DNA of 64,000 nt from Micropterix aruncella (Eukaryota > Arthropoda > Insecta > Lepidoptera > Micropterigidae): the NCBI GenBank assembly GCA_944548615.1, contig OX155974.1:682001-746000 (forward strand), in the 5' to 3' direction. The first letter of the stretch is position 1; each line of letters begins with the position of its first letter. Of the stretch, positions 49,711-61,846 are shown one piece after another. The notes beneath the pieces are model-generated. The model made no database searches. It saw only the letters and a program-made list of their open reading frames with translations, and was not told where the DNA came from. The translations under genes and the position numbers were made by a program.

Positions 49711-50967
49711 AATGCGTTTCAATGAAAACGATCGGACACCTCAGCGAACTTCCGTCAAATTCTCGCTCCCTGATTGGCTACTCAAATCAGCTGACAGTTA
49801 CAATGTAACAGGTCGATTTTGATGGTTTGAGCCATTGATCATATTGTTTGAGCTCCAGTTTTATGTTTTTCTGGTGAATTATCAGTGGTTTCGCGCTGTT
49901 CAGAAGAGAAAAAGTCGGATGTAAGGGCATAAATGGCCGATGCAGAACCGAAAATAGATGAGTATACATTTGGCTTTTATGTTATTATGTAGGAAATATA
50001 AGAAATAAGCAAGATTGTCGTATGGCTTGCGCAAAGTAAGGTGGACACGAGAAAGTTGCGAAAACAATAATCTAGTTGCTATTATAACACTATAACCTAA
50101 GAGTAGAAATAAGTCGTTTTACTATAACCTATATGCGGGATTTTAAATTTAATTTGATATTTTGACATATTTACTTGGTTTCTTTAAATGTAAATGTAGA
50201 ATAATGTTATATTTAAACAACATGTAGATGTAGATTTCAAAAACGTTTACCGCTTTTCAAAGACCTACTGATAATATATTATTTTAGAAGGGGACGAAAA
50301 CCTTTACAAGGGACGAGATGAGGAGGATTGTTGGCTTTGCTTCGAACGCGGATGTCTAAACCGCTGAGCACGAGAAAGGGTACTTTTTTTTTACAGAATA
50401 GATAACCGTATATTTAATTGTATTTATGTTACAACTTTACAATTGTGGAGGAATAACACACTAAATTACTCAATTTAATATTTGAAGCCCCCTACTCTTA
50501 CGATTCCCTCGTTCGCATCTCTAAACCTAAACCTTAGTTTCAGAAAACCGAAATTGTAAACGTCCCGTATCACCGCTAACGCAGTCGATTATGGACAGAA
50601 ACAAGGAAATGGAGACTAATTTAGGACGAATAATGGTTATTACGCTGCAAAACTCACGCTACTCGTGGGTAAATGGTTTTTACAAGGCAATTTTGTTCCG
50701 TTCCAAAGATAATGTGAATTTATTCTTTGCAGAATCTCCGTCGGCCTGACGAAACCCAGCTGCCCCCAGAACATAATTAAAAGTCAAAAAAACATAAATA
50801 AAAAGTCAATAATGGATAACTTGTTTTATTTTAAGGAATATATACTTCAACCCCAAACATCAGCTATGCCGAAGAAAACTCTCAGTTCCGGTAGTGGCCT
50901 CGGACCAAACTGAAATAAAAGAAAATGATTATATACCTATTTATTTGACAAATACTATTTGGTGATT
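49711..50967. other. no recognised feature
   Basis: AT-rich. A short segment near 50288-50350 after an acceptor-like ATTATTTTAG encodes KTFTRDEMRRIV, faintly like the start of the Myb/SANT domain at 62452, but it stops after about 25 codons. Confidence 0.35.
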
Positions 50968-51148
50968 TTTTTCAATAGTTTTTGGTGGCCCTCACGACAA
51001 CTTTATGACATTGAATTTTTCTGTGGACTTTTTGAAGTCTTTCATTGTCTTTTACTGAAGCCATCGCCAAACTACAAGCTCATAGACAAAGGTACCTACT
51101 TTCTCGCTAGAGGCATTTCAGTATGAAAATGCCCTCGATGAGAAATGT
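50968..51148 (+). repeat. diverged direct repeat, left copy
   Basis: Matches 53539-53702 in the same orientation, sharing GTATGAAAATGCCCTCGRTG and GAGAAATGTT at the end. The pair brackets the mariner remnant. Confidence 0.65.
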
Positions 51149-51584
51149 TTATTTATTTATTTTATTTATATATTTATGTATTATTCATATATTTTATTTT
51201 AAAAAATATTTCGGAAATAATTTTACAAAGTGATTTTGCGTCACTACTAACTAGGCAGTGCCTGTTCCGAGGAATACGCCAATTTTATATGATATTACTT
51301 TAAATTTTCAAATTTAGCTTTATGAATAAGATGTAAATAAATTGCTATAGTAAATCAAAGAAAAAAAATAAAAGCATTAAAAAAATTAAAATAATCATTA
51401 AAAAATCAAAATAATCATTAAATAATCAAAATAATCATTAAATAATAAAAGTAATAGAAAATAATTATAATATAAATCCAAATACAAAATATTACATTAT
51501 AAAAATAAACAGCTGAATTCACTCTTGTTTACATAGGTTATTTATATTGCTAGATATGTGAGGTTGTTTAAATTGTGTGTATGT

Positions 51585-51730
51585 ACATTCCGCGCGCGAG
51601 CTGCGAAGAATCGGGGGATTACGCCTGACCGTTGCCTCATACCCTGCACTAGTACTGGGAGAGCGTGGGGTGTGGAGCGACGGTCGGGGGCGGCGTAATC
51701 CGCCCTCTCCGCCAGCTCCCGATTCTTCTA
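51585..51730. repeat. GC-rich foldback of about 140 bp
   Basis: GAAGAATCGGGGGATTACGC on the left is mirrored by GGCGTAATCC and CCCGATTCTTC on the right, with further pairing around CGACGGTCG. It is probably a small foldback element. Confidence 0.6.
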
Positions 51731-52296
51731 TTTTTGAAATGTCATAAGGTTACTTTCAGGTTTCGTTCTTTCTTCACTTATTATCCACTGAATGAGACTT
51801 TTTAAGAACCACTTGTGTCAGTCCTGACATTTCGAAATATTTTCCTAAAATAATGGTAATGGTGTTGTCTAGGCGTTGATCTCCTGGGCAATATAATATG
51901 GATCTTGTGTTCTTAGCAGGAAACAATGTCTCTACTTGCGCGCGATTGAAATATAAAGAAGTTTTTAAATATTACAATTGCCTAATATCAAGTATTTTCG
52001 CTTCGAGAAACAACTACTTATTAGAATAAATTTTTGTTTTTTTTGAGTACGATACGTTTTATAGTTTTTTGTACGATAGTAATTCTTTCGATTGTAGTCT
52101 TACAGCATGCTCACCACCACATAATAGCGTAAATTATAATTATACATAGTCCTAACATAAATACTGTTACAACATTAAAAGCACTAATTGCGCCGCGAGT
52201 ATTAGTTGTATTGCGTATTTGACGTATGTTTGTTGACAGTTGGTCTTTGTGCAATTATGCACAATTAGTAAATTTAGTATTTGTTTTAACGTCGTC

Positions 52297-53350
52297 ATGG
52301 AGTGGACCGACAAAGAAAATCGTGTCACAGTTATTGCGCTTTATCGGTGCAAAGTCGAGAAAAGAGAGATCTTCCGAGTGCTCTAGCCGCTCGAAGTCAG
52401 CCGTATGTTTGTGTATCGGTGTATCAAATTATCCGAGGATACTGGTGACATTCAAGACCGCAAGCGGTCCGGCCGTCCTCGAACTATTCGTACCATCGAA
52501 GGCTATTGAAGCCGTGAAGCATCCGATTTTGAGAAATCCACTCCGAAAACAGAGGACTATTGCGAGAAAAATGGAATTCGATGTCCTTGGGCCGCATCAT
52601 CAAAAAAGACTTGGGTCTTGGGGCCTACAAACGCCGTACAGGACAATTGCTTATGGCCGCTCTGAAGGAAAATAGAGTGACGAAATGCAAATGGCTGTTA
52701 GTCCGCAGTACGCGGGTTGGAAGTACAAACAAATCCTGTTTACCGATGAAAATTTTTTCACGGCGCAGGAGAAGTTCAACATGCAGAATGATAGGGTGTA
52801 CGCACACTCATCTATAGAGGCCTCCCAGGTCATTCCACGGGCAAGAAAGGTAACCATCCGGTTTCAGTGCTGGTTTAGTGGGGTGTTGCCTATGATGGCA
52901 CCACAAAGCTCCATTTATGCGAAAAAGGCGTGAAAACTTCAGCTAGAGTTTATCAACGGACAATCTTGAATCATGTTGTGAAGCCTCTTAACCAAACGAG
53001 GTCTCAAAACTTGCATTGGATATTCCAGCAATATTCGGCGCCGGCACACAAGGCCATAACCACTCAACCCTGGCTGCAGCGCCATGCACCAGTATTTTTG
53101 TCACCAGATGATTGGGCTGCTGGCAGTCCCGATCTGAGCCCGCTTGATATAAGCTATAGGTTGCTTTGGAGGACAATGGGTGCCACAGAAGATACAGCAA
53201 CATCGAAGCCCTCAACTCTGCCCTGGTCGAAGCAGAGAGCAGTTTCCCCTTTATATAAGCTGCGTCATTCGATCGACGACTGGCCGAGGAGACTCAAGGC
53301 CTGCTTTAAGTCCAAAGGCGGCCAGCTAGGTTTACGACAGCTATCTTGTC
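52297..53350 (+). pseudogene. mariner/Tc1-type transposase, broken
   Basis: DDE transposase remnant starting at ATG 52297 (MEWTDKENRVTVIALYRC). It shows the helix-turn-helix region, then RIIKKDLGLGAYKRRTG, the first catalytic Asp in FTDENFFT, the QQ.SAPAHKA box and the third Asp in SPDLSPLD. The frame breaks near 52440, 52679 and 52931. In the second catalytic box the Asp codon is TAT (Tyr) at 53032-53034, so the enzyme would be inactive even without the frameshifts. Terminal inverted repeats were not resolved. Confidence 0.85.
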
Positions 53351-53538
53351 ACCATTATACCATCCATTCAGCCCCTCCCCCTTCGAAGCCAAGTATTGAA
53401 ATTAAATAATTAGGTATATTTAAATACGAGTAACATTTAATTTTTAATAAATAATCCTAATTCATTAATTCACTTGAAAATCGACATTTATTTTAAATAA
53501 TTATTTTTTAAATAAACTGATTTTTACACTAAATTTTG

Positions 53539-53702
53539 TGGTTTTTGGAGGCCCTTGCGACAAATTTATGATGTAGATTTTTGTTTTGTTGATTTGAAAT
53601 CTAGATTTTTGGTGAAGTCATCGCCACTACAAGCTCTAAATAGACAGATTATAGCTTCTGAATAGAGGTATTTCAGTATGAAAATGCCCTCGGTGAGAAA
53701 TG
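53539..53702 (+). repeat. diverged direct repeat, right copy
   Basis: Partner of 50968-51148, about 2.57 kb away. Confidence 0.65.
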
Positions 53703-53718
53703 TTACAAGCGTTGTCCG

Positions 53719-54510
53719 CAAGGACGTACCCAGGGGGGGGGGGTCCAAGGGGTCCAGACCCCCCCCCCCCCCCCGAAAATGTTACAGACTCAACAAAACC
53801 ATAATTTTACAGCGCCATAAATTCCTTTCCGTCTGACATTTCCGAACAGGATGGTCTTGGACCATCAAATTCTGACTTATCTATTACATGTCTACATGAA
53901 ATAGAAAAAGGTGATATTTTGGAACTCTCAAACGAACACGATATTGGACATCATATTTTAAAATCAAAGGAATTTTCTAACAGAATTGTACCAGACGCGG
54001 TGAAGTCAGCTATTCTTGCGCTGTCGAATCCAGATATAGACTTTTAATTCCCAGCCAAAAATGTGGATGGAAAAATGTTGAAGTTTCAAAGGAGTTGGAT
54101 TGACAAATGGAAATGGTTAATATATTAAAAAAAACTTTGATGTTGCGTTTTGTAAATATTGTGTCGCAGTCTCCAAAGATTGCGTTGGAAAGGGTAAACA
54201 TAAAAAATAGGTGTTTTAGTAGATAATCCATTCGTTAAGTGGAAGCACGCAGTGGAGAAGTTTCGCAAACATGGTAATACGATTTATCACAAGGAATCAA
54301 CAACTTTAGCTGAAAATTTTGCAATTCGAACAGCCGACTCGACACTTTCTGTTATCAGTCAACTCGATTCTAACCGAAGAAAGCAAATTTTACAAAACAG
54401 AGATGGCATTAGACCAATAATAAAAACAGTTATATTTTGCGGACAAAATGAAATCGCACTCCGCGGTGATGGGTTTATGGTTGGACCTACCCACCAAGTC
54501 GTTTAACCTT
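53719..54510 (+). pseudogene. hAT-type element remnant (ZMYM1-like)
   Basis: Begins with CAAGGACGTACCCAGG followed by long G and C runs (53731-53776), typical of the ends of some hAT elements. Downstream fragments in changing frames resemble ZMYM1-like hAT proteins: a TTF-type finger region near 53990-54180 (LKFQRSWIDKWKWL), then PFVKWKHAVEKFRKHGN and TVIFCGQNEIALRGDG. Several stops break the frame and the catalytic domain is absent. Confidence 0.65.
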
Positions 54511-54679
54511 TTCAGACCTAAGATTTTTCAAATAAAGAAGTCATTGAGTGCTATTTTTCGTATTGCCTTTGCAAACAAAATCGAATTTTGTGATGCTCTT
54601 TATGAAATGATACCTAAAATCGAGACATACCAAAAGAGGGTACTTTCATAGATATACTTGTGGGAAATACAGCAGCCTA

Positions 54680-55000
54680 AAAATACAAAAGAAGAGAAGA
54701 AGAAGAAGGAGCTGTCAGTCGACAGTGAGTCAGCTCGGGTAAGCAGACTCCATCGACTTAGGTTGGTGCGCGAGGAGTGCTCCGCAAATAGATTTTGAGT
54801 GCGAGCACGATTATAATTGTCCGGAACAAAGAGACAAACCTTCGCTAGCATGCTAGGATTATCAACTCTTCCCCGGATCAGCTTGAAAAGGTAGGCCATG
54901 GCGAGCATTTCTCTATGCAACTTAAGAAAGTTATAGCCCACCATGCCTAGTAGAAAACTAGTACAATAAATAAATACAAACGGAGCTGCCATGGAATTCA
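54680..55000 (-). pseudogene. jockey-like LINE reverse transcriptase tail
   Basis: The minus-strand frame has MAYLFKLIRGRVDNPSML and RARTQNLF...RTNLSRWSLL, matching the layout of the C-terminal end of jockey/CR1-type reverse transcriptases. The rest of the element is not seen. It directly follows the 3' end of the R2-type LINE. Confidence 0.55.
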
Positions 55001-55027
55001 CCGACCGGAGTCGGGCCCATCATAATA

Positions 55028-57004
55028 TTTTTTTTTTTACACTTCTGGGGGGTGAGCAGTGGATTCCGGACTTACGAACCGGCTGTGGTAGGTTTAGGAC
55101 AGCTGTCTTGCCACATGTGAGCGGCCACCTTACCACCCATTCACTCCCCCTTCGAAGCCATAGAATTTGAGATGCGCAAATCGCAGTTTTAGATATTTTT
55201 TCTAAGAAAGAGTTGATTATTTTTCTGGAAAGGCCAAGATCTTTAAAGAGGTGAAATAGAGATTTATCTGGCAGGCCACGAGCACCAAATTCCACCGCGT
55301 GAAGGTGAACAGTGAAGCCGTTCCGGGTTACGGCATTTGCAAGATCATGGTATTTATAATTTGTACCTACTCGTGGTCTTTTGGGATATTTGATTCCCAT
55401 GGAACAGTTAATTCTACAATAAGAGCCACCTTCCGAGATAGAGAGTAAAGAGTTATATCTGGACGGAGGGCTGTGGATCCGACACTCTCAGGGAATTTAT
55501 ACTGCTTAGAGACCGAATCAACCTCCAGAATCCAATCTGTAGCTTTCTCGATTATTGAGAAAGGTTTTGTAGTTAAATGTTTTTTGCCTTTAGAGCCATC
55601 CCGCAGAAACTGTATTGGGGGATTGGAGGATACTGTCAAACCCTTGTTGGCACGAGCCACTGAGAGACTAATTACCTCGCGAATAACAGCGAGAACTTTG
55701 TCATGGCGGTAAGTGTACCGTCCTTGATCTAAGGCCACCTTGCAGCCAGCTAGAATGTGTCTAGCTGTGCAAGGGGTATTGCTACAGAGGGGACAAGAAC
55801 TATCCTTGGCAAAGCTCCAACGAGCGAGGTTACTGGGGTCTGGAAATGTATGCTGAAAGGCATTCAAATAAAATTTCAGCATCTCTGGCGTCCAGTGCAT
55901 TGGAGGCGGAATGCAAAAGTCCCCAATTGTTGTCCAATCATTCTGGCATTGAAGGCCAATAGCATGAGCCATACTCTTGCTGTCGTAATCTCCCCGCAAA
56001 AGAGACTTCTTCAAGTCCACGTCGCTCGTGGTTGTACTGCCATACCCCAGACCAGTGCCATTCTGGCTGATTCCAGTAAGGAACTTTTTGTGGAAGTCTA
56101 CGCGGGCTTGTAGATCATTTGAATCACTACGGCCACTTATTACGTGTATCGATATTGCCGGATCTTTGGAATTGCACAGAATCGAATTTTTGGTTTTTCT
56201 GGAGTTGGCGTAGAGCAGAGAGGGCAGTTTAAGCGCTAGCCCAAAATTTTGTTTGGACCTGAAGAGAGTCGAGGGGTCAGCTGGTTTGGCTAAGGACAGC
56301 CAGGATTTTAAACTAGCTGTCACCAGCGCATCTAGACGGGACAGTTGGGTTTTGGTAAAATCGTAAATAAGAAAGGGCCATGACAAATGTGACGTTAGAT
56401 AATTGTCATAGATCCAGGCCTTACGAGGGCCAGAAATTAGCAAGGCATCTATTTTCGCTAGGCAACTTTTGAAATGCTCTATAACATGATCGCCCGAGAC
56501 GTCTTTTCCCTGATGGGTGATTTTTCTGCCGAGGAATTTGAAATGATTGTTTGGGTCTATAAGGGAGATATTAGAGCCCTTATAGACCAATTTGGGGTCA
56601 TAGGATGTACATTTTGAGTCTATGCGGGAGAGTCCAAGGCAAAAACATTTGGAGGGCTTCACTTTGATACAGCCTGACCAGTCGCAGAAAAGCTCCACTT
56701 TCTGTAATAGCAGGGAAAGCTGCTTGGGGCTTCTGGTGATGAAAGTTAGGTCGTCGGCAAAAACGAGGCACGACGAGGTGTATTGGCCGTCTGTTTTAAA
56801 ACGGTAGCCCCACTTCCTGTCAAACTGGGTCAGGCTTTCCAGCAGTATATTAAAAACTATATTAAAAATCGTCGCGGAGAGGCAACAGCCCTGAAAGAGT
56901 CCAATTGAATATGGTATAGGGCGGGTAGTCCATTCTTGCGTTTTAACATGGAACGTCAGACAGTTGTAGTAGGAGGCTACAATGACGACGAAACGAAGAA
57001 ACGA
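55028..57004 (-). pseudogene. R2-superfamily LINE, 5' truncated
   Basis: The minus frame is open from 57004 to 55367. It carries the reverse transcriptase palm motif (GLFQGCCLSATIFNI, then VFADDLTF with the catalytic Asp pair near 56755), a thumb region, a CCHC cluster (CPLC...ARHILAGC followed by RYTYRHDKVL) and the core of a restriction-like endonuclease (RPDITL then VELTVPWE). This order defines LINEs with C-terminal restriction-like endonuclease. After WESNIPKDHE the frame shifts, and the homologous tail continues in the 55400-55150 frame (KYHDLA..., AVEFGARG). A short poly-A lies at 55038-55028. The N-terminal half is missing, so the copy is dead. Which clade (R2, R4, NeSL) cannot be settled by eye. 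Confidence 0.85.
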
Positions 57005-57007
57005 TTA

Positions 57008-57997
57008 GACGACGAAACGAAGTCCGTAATATTATGGAATGTCATGTCACCGAAACTGTTCATTAATACCCTCAAAACGTATTAAAAATTTTGAAACGGA
57101 TAGAAAGACATATCCTAGATATAACTCATTTTATCTGCCGTTTTGTGAACTGAGCAGCAGACGAAATTCGAATTATTAGCTGGCAAGTGACAAGACTTTG
57201 ATATGAAATGAAACCACGGAATAGTAGCAAAAGTTAAATTTAATATTAATAATAACATTAATTATTCCATTAATAACTACTATAACATACTGCAGAAATC
57301 ACCACCTTTGTAATTAACGGATAAGTGGAATAAAACAATATTAATATTGAACAGAACGACATAATATTAAAACACTATACAAAATTTTACGAAAATTCCA
57401 TAGAATATACTGTCAATTACCTAATGTTACCTTAGTAATTTGGCATATTTAATATAATATTACAAATTTATTAGACTTAATATCCTTATTTTTATAAACA
57501 TTATATTTACATTTTCTCCGCATCGTAACAGCCCCTCTGCTGCTCATTATATTATTTCAACTAAGATACAATAAATGATTTACATTCGAATATAAAATAA
57601 GTTAAACAAGTAACCACTGTTCGATAAAAACTAGGTTTCTGACTTATAATTCATAACAAACATACACACTTAAATCTAGGTCATTTTAAAGGCATTAGAA
57701 TTATCAATAAATGCTTTTGACTGTTCCGTATAAATAATATAATAAACATACACACTTAAATCTAGGTTTTTAAGTAATTAGAATCATATTATATAGAAGC
57801 ATTTGATTGTTCCGTATTGGTTGTTCGTAGATAAATAAACATTCACAAAAAGTAACTAAAAAATAAAATGCATACATACAATAGAATATACTGCCTACTG
57901 GAGATCGCATTGTTCGATTTCAACTAAAAAAGTGTTCGTGCTCCACCGATGCACTATGTTCTGCTTGCTTAGAAGACGAAGAGTACTTATCAAAGGT
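57008..57997. other. AT-rich, no feature recognised
   Basis: Lies between the LINE and the zinc-finger gene stop. It probably contains the 3' UTR of the zinc-finger gene. A minus-strand AATAAA occurs near 57476, but its use is unproven. A phrase near 57661-57682 recurs at 57746-57767 (CATACACACTTAAATCTAGG). Confidence 0.4.
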
Positions 57998-59326
57998 CTA
58001 CCGCCGTCCGTTGCTTTTCGATTGTTTAATATTTTTTAATTGGCATTTGGCAGCAGTCATATGATTTTTATGTTGAATTTTCCAACCAAATGCATGCTTG
58101 CATATTGTACAAACAAATGGCTTAATTTTTCGGTGTATTACATTTATATGTTTGATTAGATTCCCCTTTTCTGTGAAAGCTTTGTTACATTCCGCACAAC
58201 TATACTTAATTCTGAGATGTACTGAGTTTACATGATTCTTTAACTGTGCACGCCTTGCAAAACTGCGATTGCATTTGTCACACGCAAAAGGCTTCAATTT
58301 GCGGTGTATTACATTTATATGCCCGATTAAGTGCGACTTTTGGGTGAAAGCTCCGTTACATTCCGCACAACTATACTTCATTCTGAGATGGACTGAGTTT
58401 ATATGGACCTTTAACTCTCCTCGCGATGCAAAACTGCGATTGCATTTGTCGCATGCGAAAGGCTTCAATTTCTGGTGGACAGAATTGACATGTCGAATTA
58501 AATCACCACTCCTAAAGAAAGCGCGTTTGCATTCCTTACATTCAAATTCCTTCATTTTTCTATGAACGCCATCGATGTGCCGTTTAAAGGTTGTTTGATT
58601 TGGAAATTCTTTGTCGCATAAATCACAAGTGAATACATTCAACTGCCGGTGAGTGAAATTTACATGCTGTAGTAAGTATTTGCGACCAGAAAAGACTTTC
58701 TTACACTGCTGACACGCATGCTTTAGTTTGCGATGGATCGATTGGACGTGTATTTTCAAATTTTGTCTAGATGGAAATGCCCTGTCACACTGTTCACACG
58801 TATGTTTCTTAAATTTCCTATGCACTATATCAACATGCTTAATTAGATTAAATCTAATACTTGATTCATATCTACATTTCACACAAATATATGTCTTAAC
58901 ATTTGGCCTGATACAGTCTTTGCAAAATAGCACAATTTCATTGTCATGCTTGCATGCTCCCATTGGCACGCTTCTGTCTAGATGGCGATCGCAGACAACG
59001 CATGTGAATTTATCAAATTTCGTTAACATTACTTTGACCTCTTTCGTCTCCTCAATATCATCTTTCTGTTCCTTGCTGACTGATTCGACAGGATCGCTTC
59101 GTTCGGGTTTTATGAAAGCCACTGCCTCTTCTTCGAATTCCAGAATATTTGCTTCCATATAAGAAGAGTTTGGTTGTACCTCTTTGTAGCAAATATCGCT
59201 TTCTGGTTTCAACGTTTCACTGTATTTATTGTCAGAGCAACTTGGCATCCTGTCATCGACATCGGACTCTAATTCTATTTTCACTTTAATGTCTGCATTA
59301 GGTTCATCATTCTCCTGCCGTTTCAT
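57998..59326 (-). CDS. C2H2 zinc-finger protein, 442 aa
   Basis: Uninterrupted single-exon frame starting at an ATG with A at -3 (CACCATGA). The N-terminal 100 residues are acidic, including a VKIELESD stretch of the kind that can be sumoylated. Next comes a Cys-rich module (CVVCDRHL ... CKDC) at about 110-140. Then follow ten tandem fingers of about 28 residues from YICVKC to the end. The first nine are standard C2H2; the last has Cys in place of the final His (HMTAAKC). Fingers 6-7 and 8-9 form a recently duplicated pair (each FACDKCNRSF then YSCAECN). Such arrays bind DNA in the nucleus, so a transcription factor is likely; the target is unknown. No ZAD or BTB domain is seen. About 130 bp upstream the 2.39-kb element begins, so promoter space is short or lies inside the element. 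Confidence 0.9.
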   Translation of the reverse strand: MKRQENDEPNADIKVKIELESDVDDRMPSCSDNKYSETLKPESDICYKEVQPNSSYMEANILEFEEEAVAFIKPERSDPVESVSKEQKDDIEETKEVKVMLTKFDKFTCVVCDRHLDRSVPMGACKHDNEIVLFCKDCIRPNVKTYICVKCRYESSIRFNLIKHVDIVHRKFKKHTCEQCDRAFPSRQNLKIHVQSIHRKLKHACQQCKKVFSGRKYLLQHVNFTHRQLNVFTCDLCDKEFPNQTTFKRHIDGVHRKMKEFECKECKRAFFRSGDLIRHVNSVHQKLKPFACDKCNRSFASRGELKVHINSVHLRMKYSCAECNGAFTQKSHLIGHINVIHRKLKPFACDKCNRSFARRAQLKNHVNSVHLRIKYSCAECNKAFTEKGNLIKHINVIHRKIKPFVCTICKHAFGWKIQHKNHMTAAKCQLKNIKQSKSNGRR

Positions 59327-59459
59327 GGTGAATATTTATACTTTTGACTATATATAGAGGTCAAATTAAACGGAGAACTGCAGAAACTTACGCGACATAC
59401 GCCGTAAACAGATGTCATTATTTTGACGTTTCATGTTTAGTATTGCCACATCTTTCTTT

Positions 59460-61846
59460 CTTAATAATATATATAATTACGTGTCACGTTGTTTGTCCGC
59501 GATGGACTCCTAAACTACTTAACCGATTTGAATCAAATTTGCACACAATGTGCAGTTTGATCCAACTTGAAAGATAGGATAGCTTACGTCTTAATTTATA
59601 GTCGCGATATTATTTTATTGCAATGTCTATTATTTGACATTCGCAATTATCTGTTAGTTCCAAACGATTTTAACAGATGGCGTTATCTATTGAGTAATCC
59701 ATAGATGGCGCTGCTATGTTAAACCTACAAACGTCATAGTCGGGCAAGCGTTATTCTAAATTCAAAATATTGTGAAGGTAATACAGTGAAATTATTCCTG
59801 CTTTTTAATTATTTGTGCTTCATTGTTCAAAACTCTTTAATTAAAATATATACATGTAGGTAAGTATTATCACATAGTTATAAAAGTGGAATAACTGCAG
59901 TATAGGAACCTCTCTCCATTTTTTTTCATTTTAATGCTAAATCTGGAAGAAAATTGTGTCGGTCGCTATAAATAAGCGAGATAGGCATTCAAAGTTTAAA
60001 TTTTAAAAACAGGCCAAAATAAAAAATTAAGTAATTCACCACGCTATATTCGCCACGCTGATTCCTAATCTTCCATAATCTTTATTCGATCTCAATAAAT
60101 AAGAGAGATATAGGCGTTCAAAATGTTCATTGCAATGTCAAGAAATTTGCGGTCATTTTGTTTGTACGTACCGTGGCCGACACATTCGGGTCCCATCAAA
60201 CTTGCAGAAGGCAGATTTGCAGACGGCAATCTTGCAGACGGCATTCTTGCAGGCGGCAGTTTTGCAGAAGGCAATCTTGCAGAAGGCAGTTTTGCAAATG
60301 TCAAACTAACGTTTCGAGGGTCGGCATTTTTGCAGACGGCATTTTTGCAGAAAATGAAGTTAGGAGCAAAACATCGTATTTAAAATTTAGTGTTACCAGA
60401 GTAGAAATCGACAAAAGCCGCGTTTTCATATGTCAGGGTAGGGAAACCAGTCCACTTCTTTGAGTGTCCTCTCCATCGCAGATCTCAGCAATCAACTTTC
60501 GATTTTAGGGAAAGAAAAACCTAACCTAACCTAACCTAACAGAAAAACTTAAAACATTTTTTTTAATGTTTAGTTTGATGTACTGAATCATCCACTACAA
60601 GGATGCCGGTAATTAATGTCACTTCGATTTTAGGGAAAGAAAAACCTAACCTAACCTAACCTAACAGAAAAACTTAAAACATTTTTTTTAATGTTTAGTT
60701 TGATGTACTGAATCATCCACTACAAGGATGCCGGTAATTAAATGTGGAGAGGTAAAAATATTCACCACTTTAATTTACCCTGACATGATAATTTGCTACT
60801 TCTTTTTCTAAATTTAAAATTTATAGCATATGCTTTACTGCTTTATTTTTGGTTTGTAAAATAATATAAAATTATTTTATTTCGTGTAATCATGTCCTAA
60901 TGCGCCATTCTCAAACGTTGCTAACTTCGGGTTTGTATGCAAGTTTGCTTTCTGCAAGAATGCCGTCTGCAAAAATGCCGCCTGCAAGGTTGCCGCCTGC
61001 AAGGTTGCCTCCTGCAAATCTGCCCTCAACAAATTTGGAGCTGTCAAAAGTGACATGTTTTGACATGAAAAAGTGACAAAGTGGCATGACAGGCAAGTTT
61101 GCCGCATGCAAAACTGGCGCGCCCCACACATTCGAGCATATCGTAATATCGATAACAATTACCGATATTACAGAAATTATGACAATTTGCAGAGTTTTAA
61201 GATTAACCGAAATATTTAAAAAAAAACGATCAAAAAAAAAATATTTTCGTGAAACTTTTAAAAAAGGGCACAAATTTTTATGTTTTTTTCAATATTTTTT
61301 TTTTTTTTTTTTAATTTTGCGGTAAATTTGAAAAAACGTTTTTGTCCACGGTGTTAATTTGATATTGAAGAAATTTCGTTGTTTCAGGTTACCTTTCGTC
61401 ATCATCAACAGCCATTTTGTAAAAACACATGTTATTTACTAACAACTTTGTAATATACTCATTTGTTACAAACTTTAATAAAAATAATAATAAATTTTAA
61501 AATTAATTCTTTTGTATTGATTTTTGATTAATATCAACTGTACGAAAATTTTAATCAATCGTGTTGAAAGTCCTTCCCCTTTAAATCCCAATCCAGAGGA
61601 TTTTTATACCAGCATTAACGTTTCCGTCTTCGTTCGTAAATAATAATTTCATTGTATTAATTAAGGGGTTACGGTAGTAGAAAATCTGTCATGGAGTTCG
61701 CCATATTTTTTTACAAATGGCATCTATTTAAAAAAGCATGGTGGTCCCCATGAATGATGTTCTCCTACCGTTCCTATTAAATAGTTTACTACAATGTAAT
61801 ATAACAAAAACCTTAGCCACAGCAACGCGTGGCCGGGTCTGCTAGT
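59460..61846 (-). mobile_element. 2.39-kb interspersed element, copy 2
   Basis: Inverted copy of 38047-40434 with only a few scattered differences. It carries the same opposed 15-bp arrays, the same 125-bp duplication with CCTAA runs and the same ends (GCTAGT at 61841-61846). It ends about 130 bp upstream of the zinc-finger start codon. Confidence 0.85.
60877..61158 (-). CDS. small ORF with pentapeptide-type repeats, copy 2
   Basis: Same frame as 38735-39016 with a single visible residue change near the start. The repeat block is identical. Whether it is translated is unknown. Confidence 0.3.
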   Translation of the reverse strand: MLSILRYARMCGARQFCMRQTCLSCHFVTFSCQNMSLLTAPNLLRADLQEATLQAATLQAAFLQTAFLQKANLHTNPKLATFENGALGHDYTK

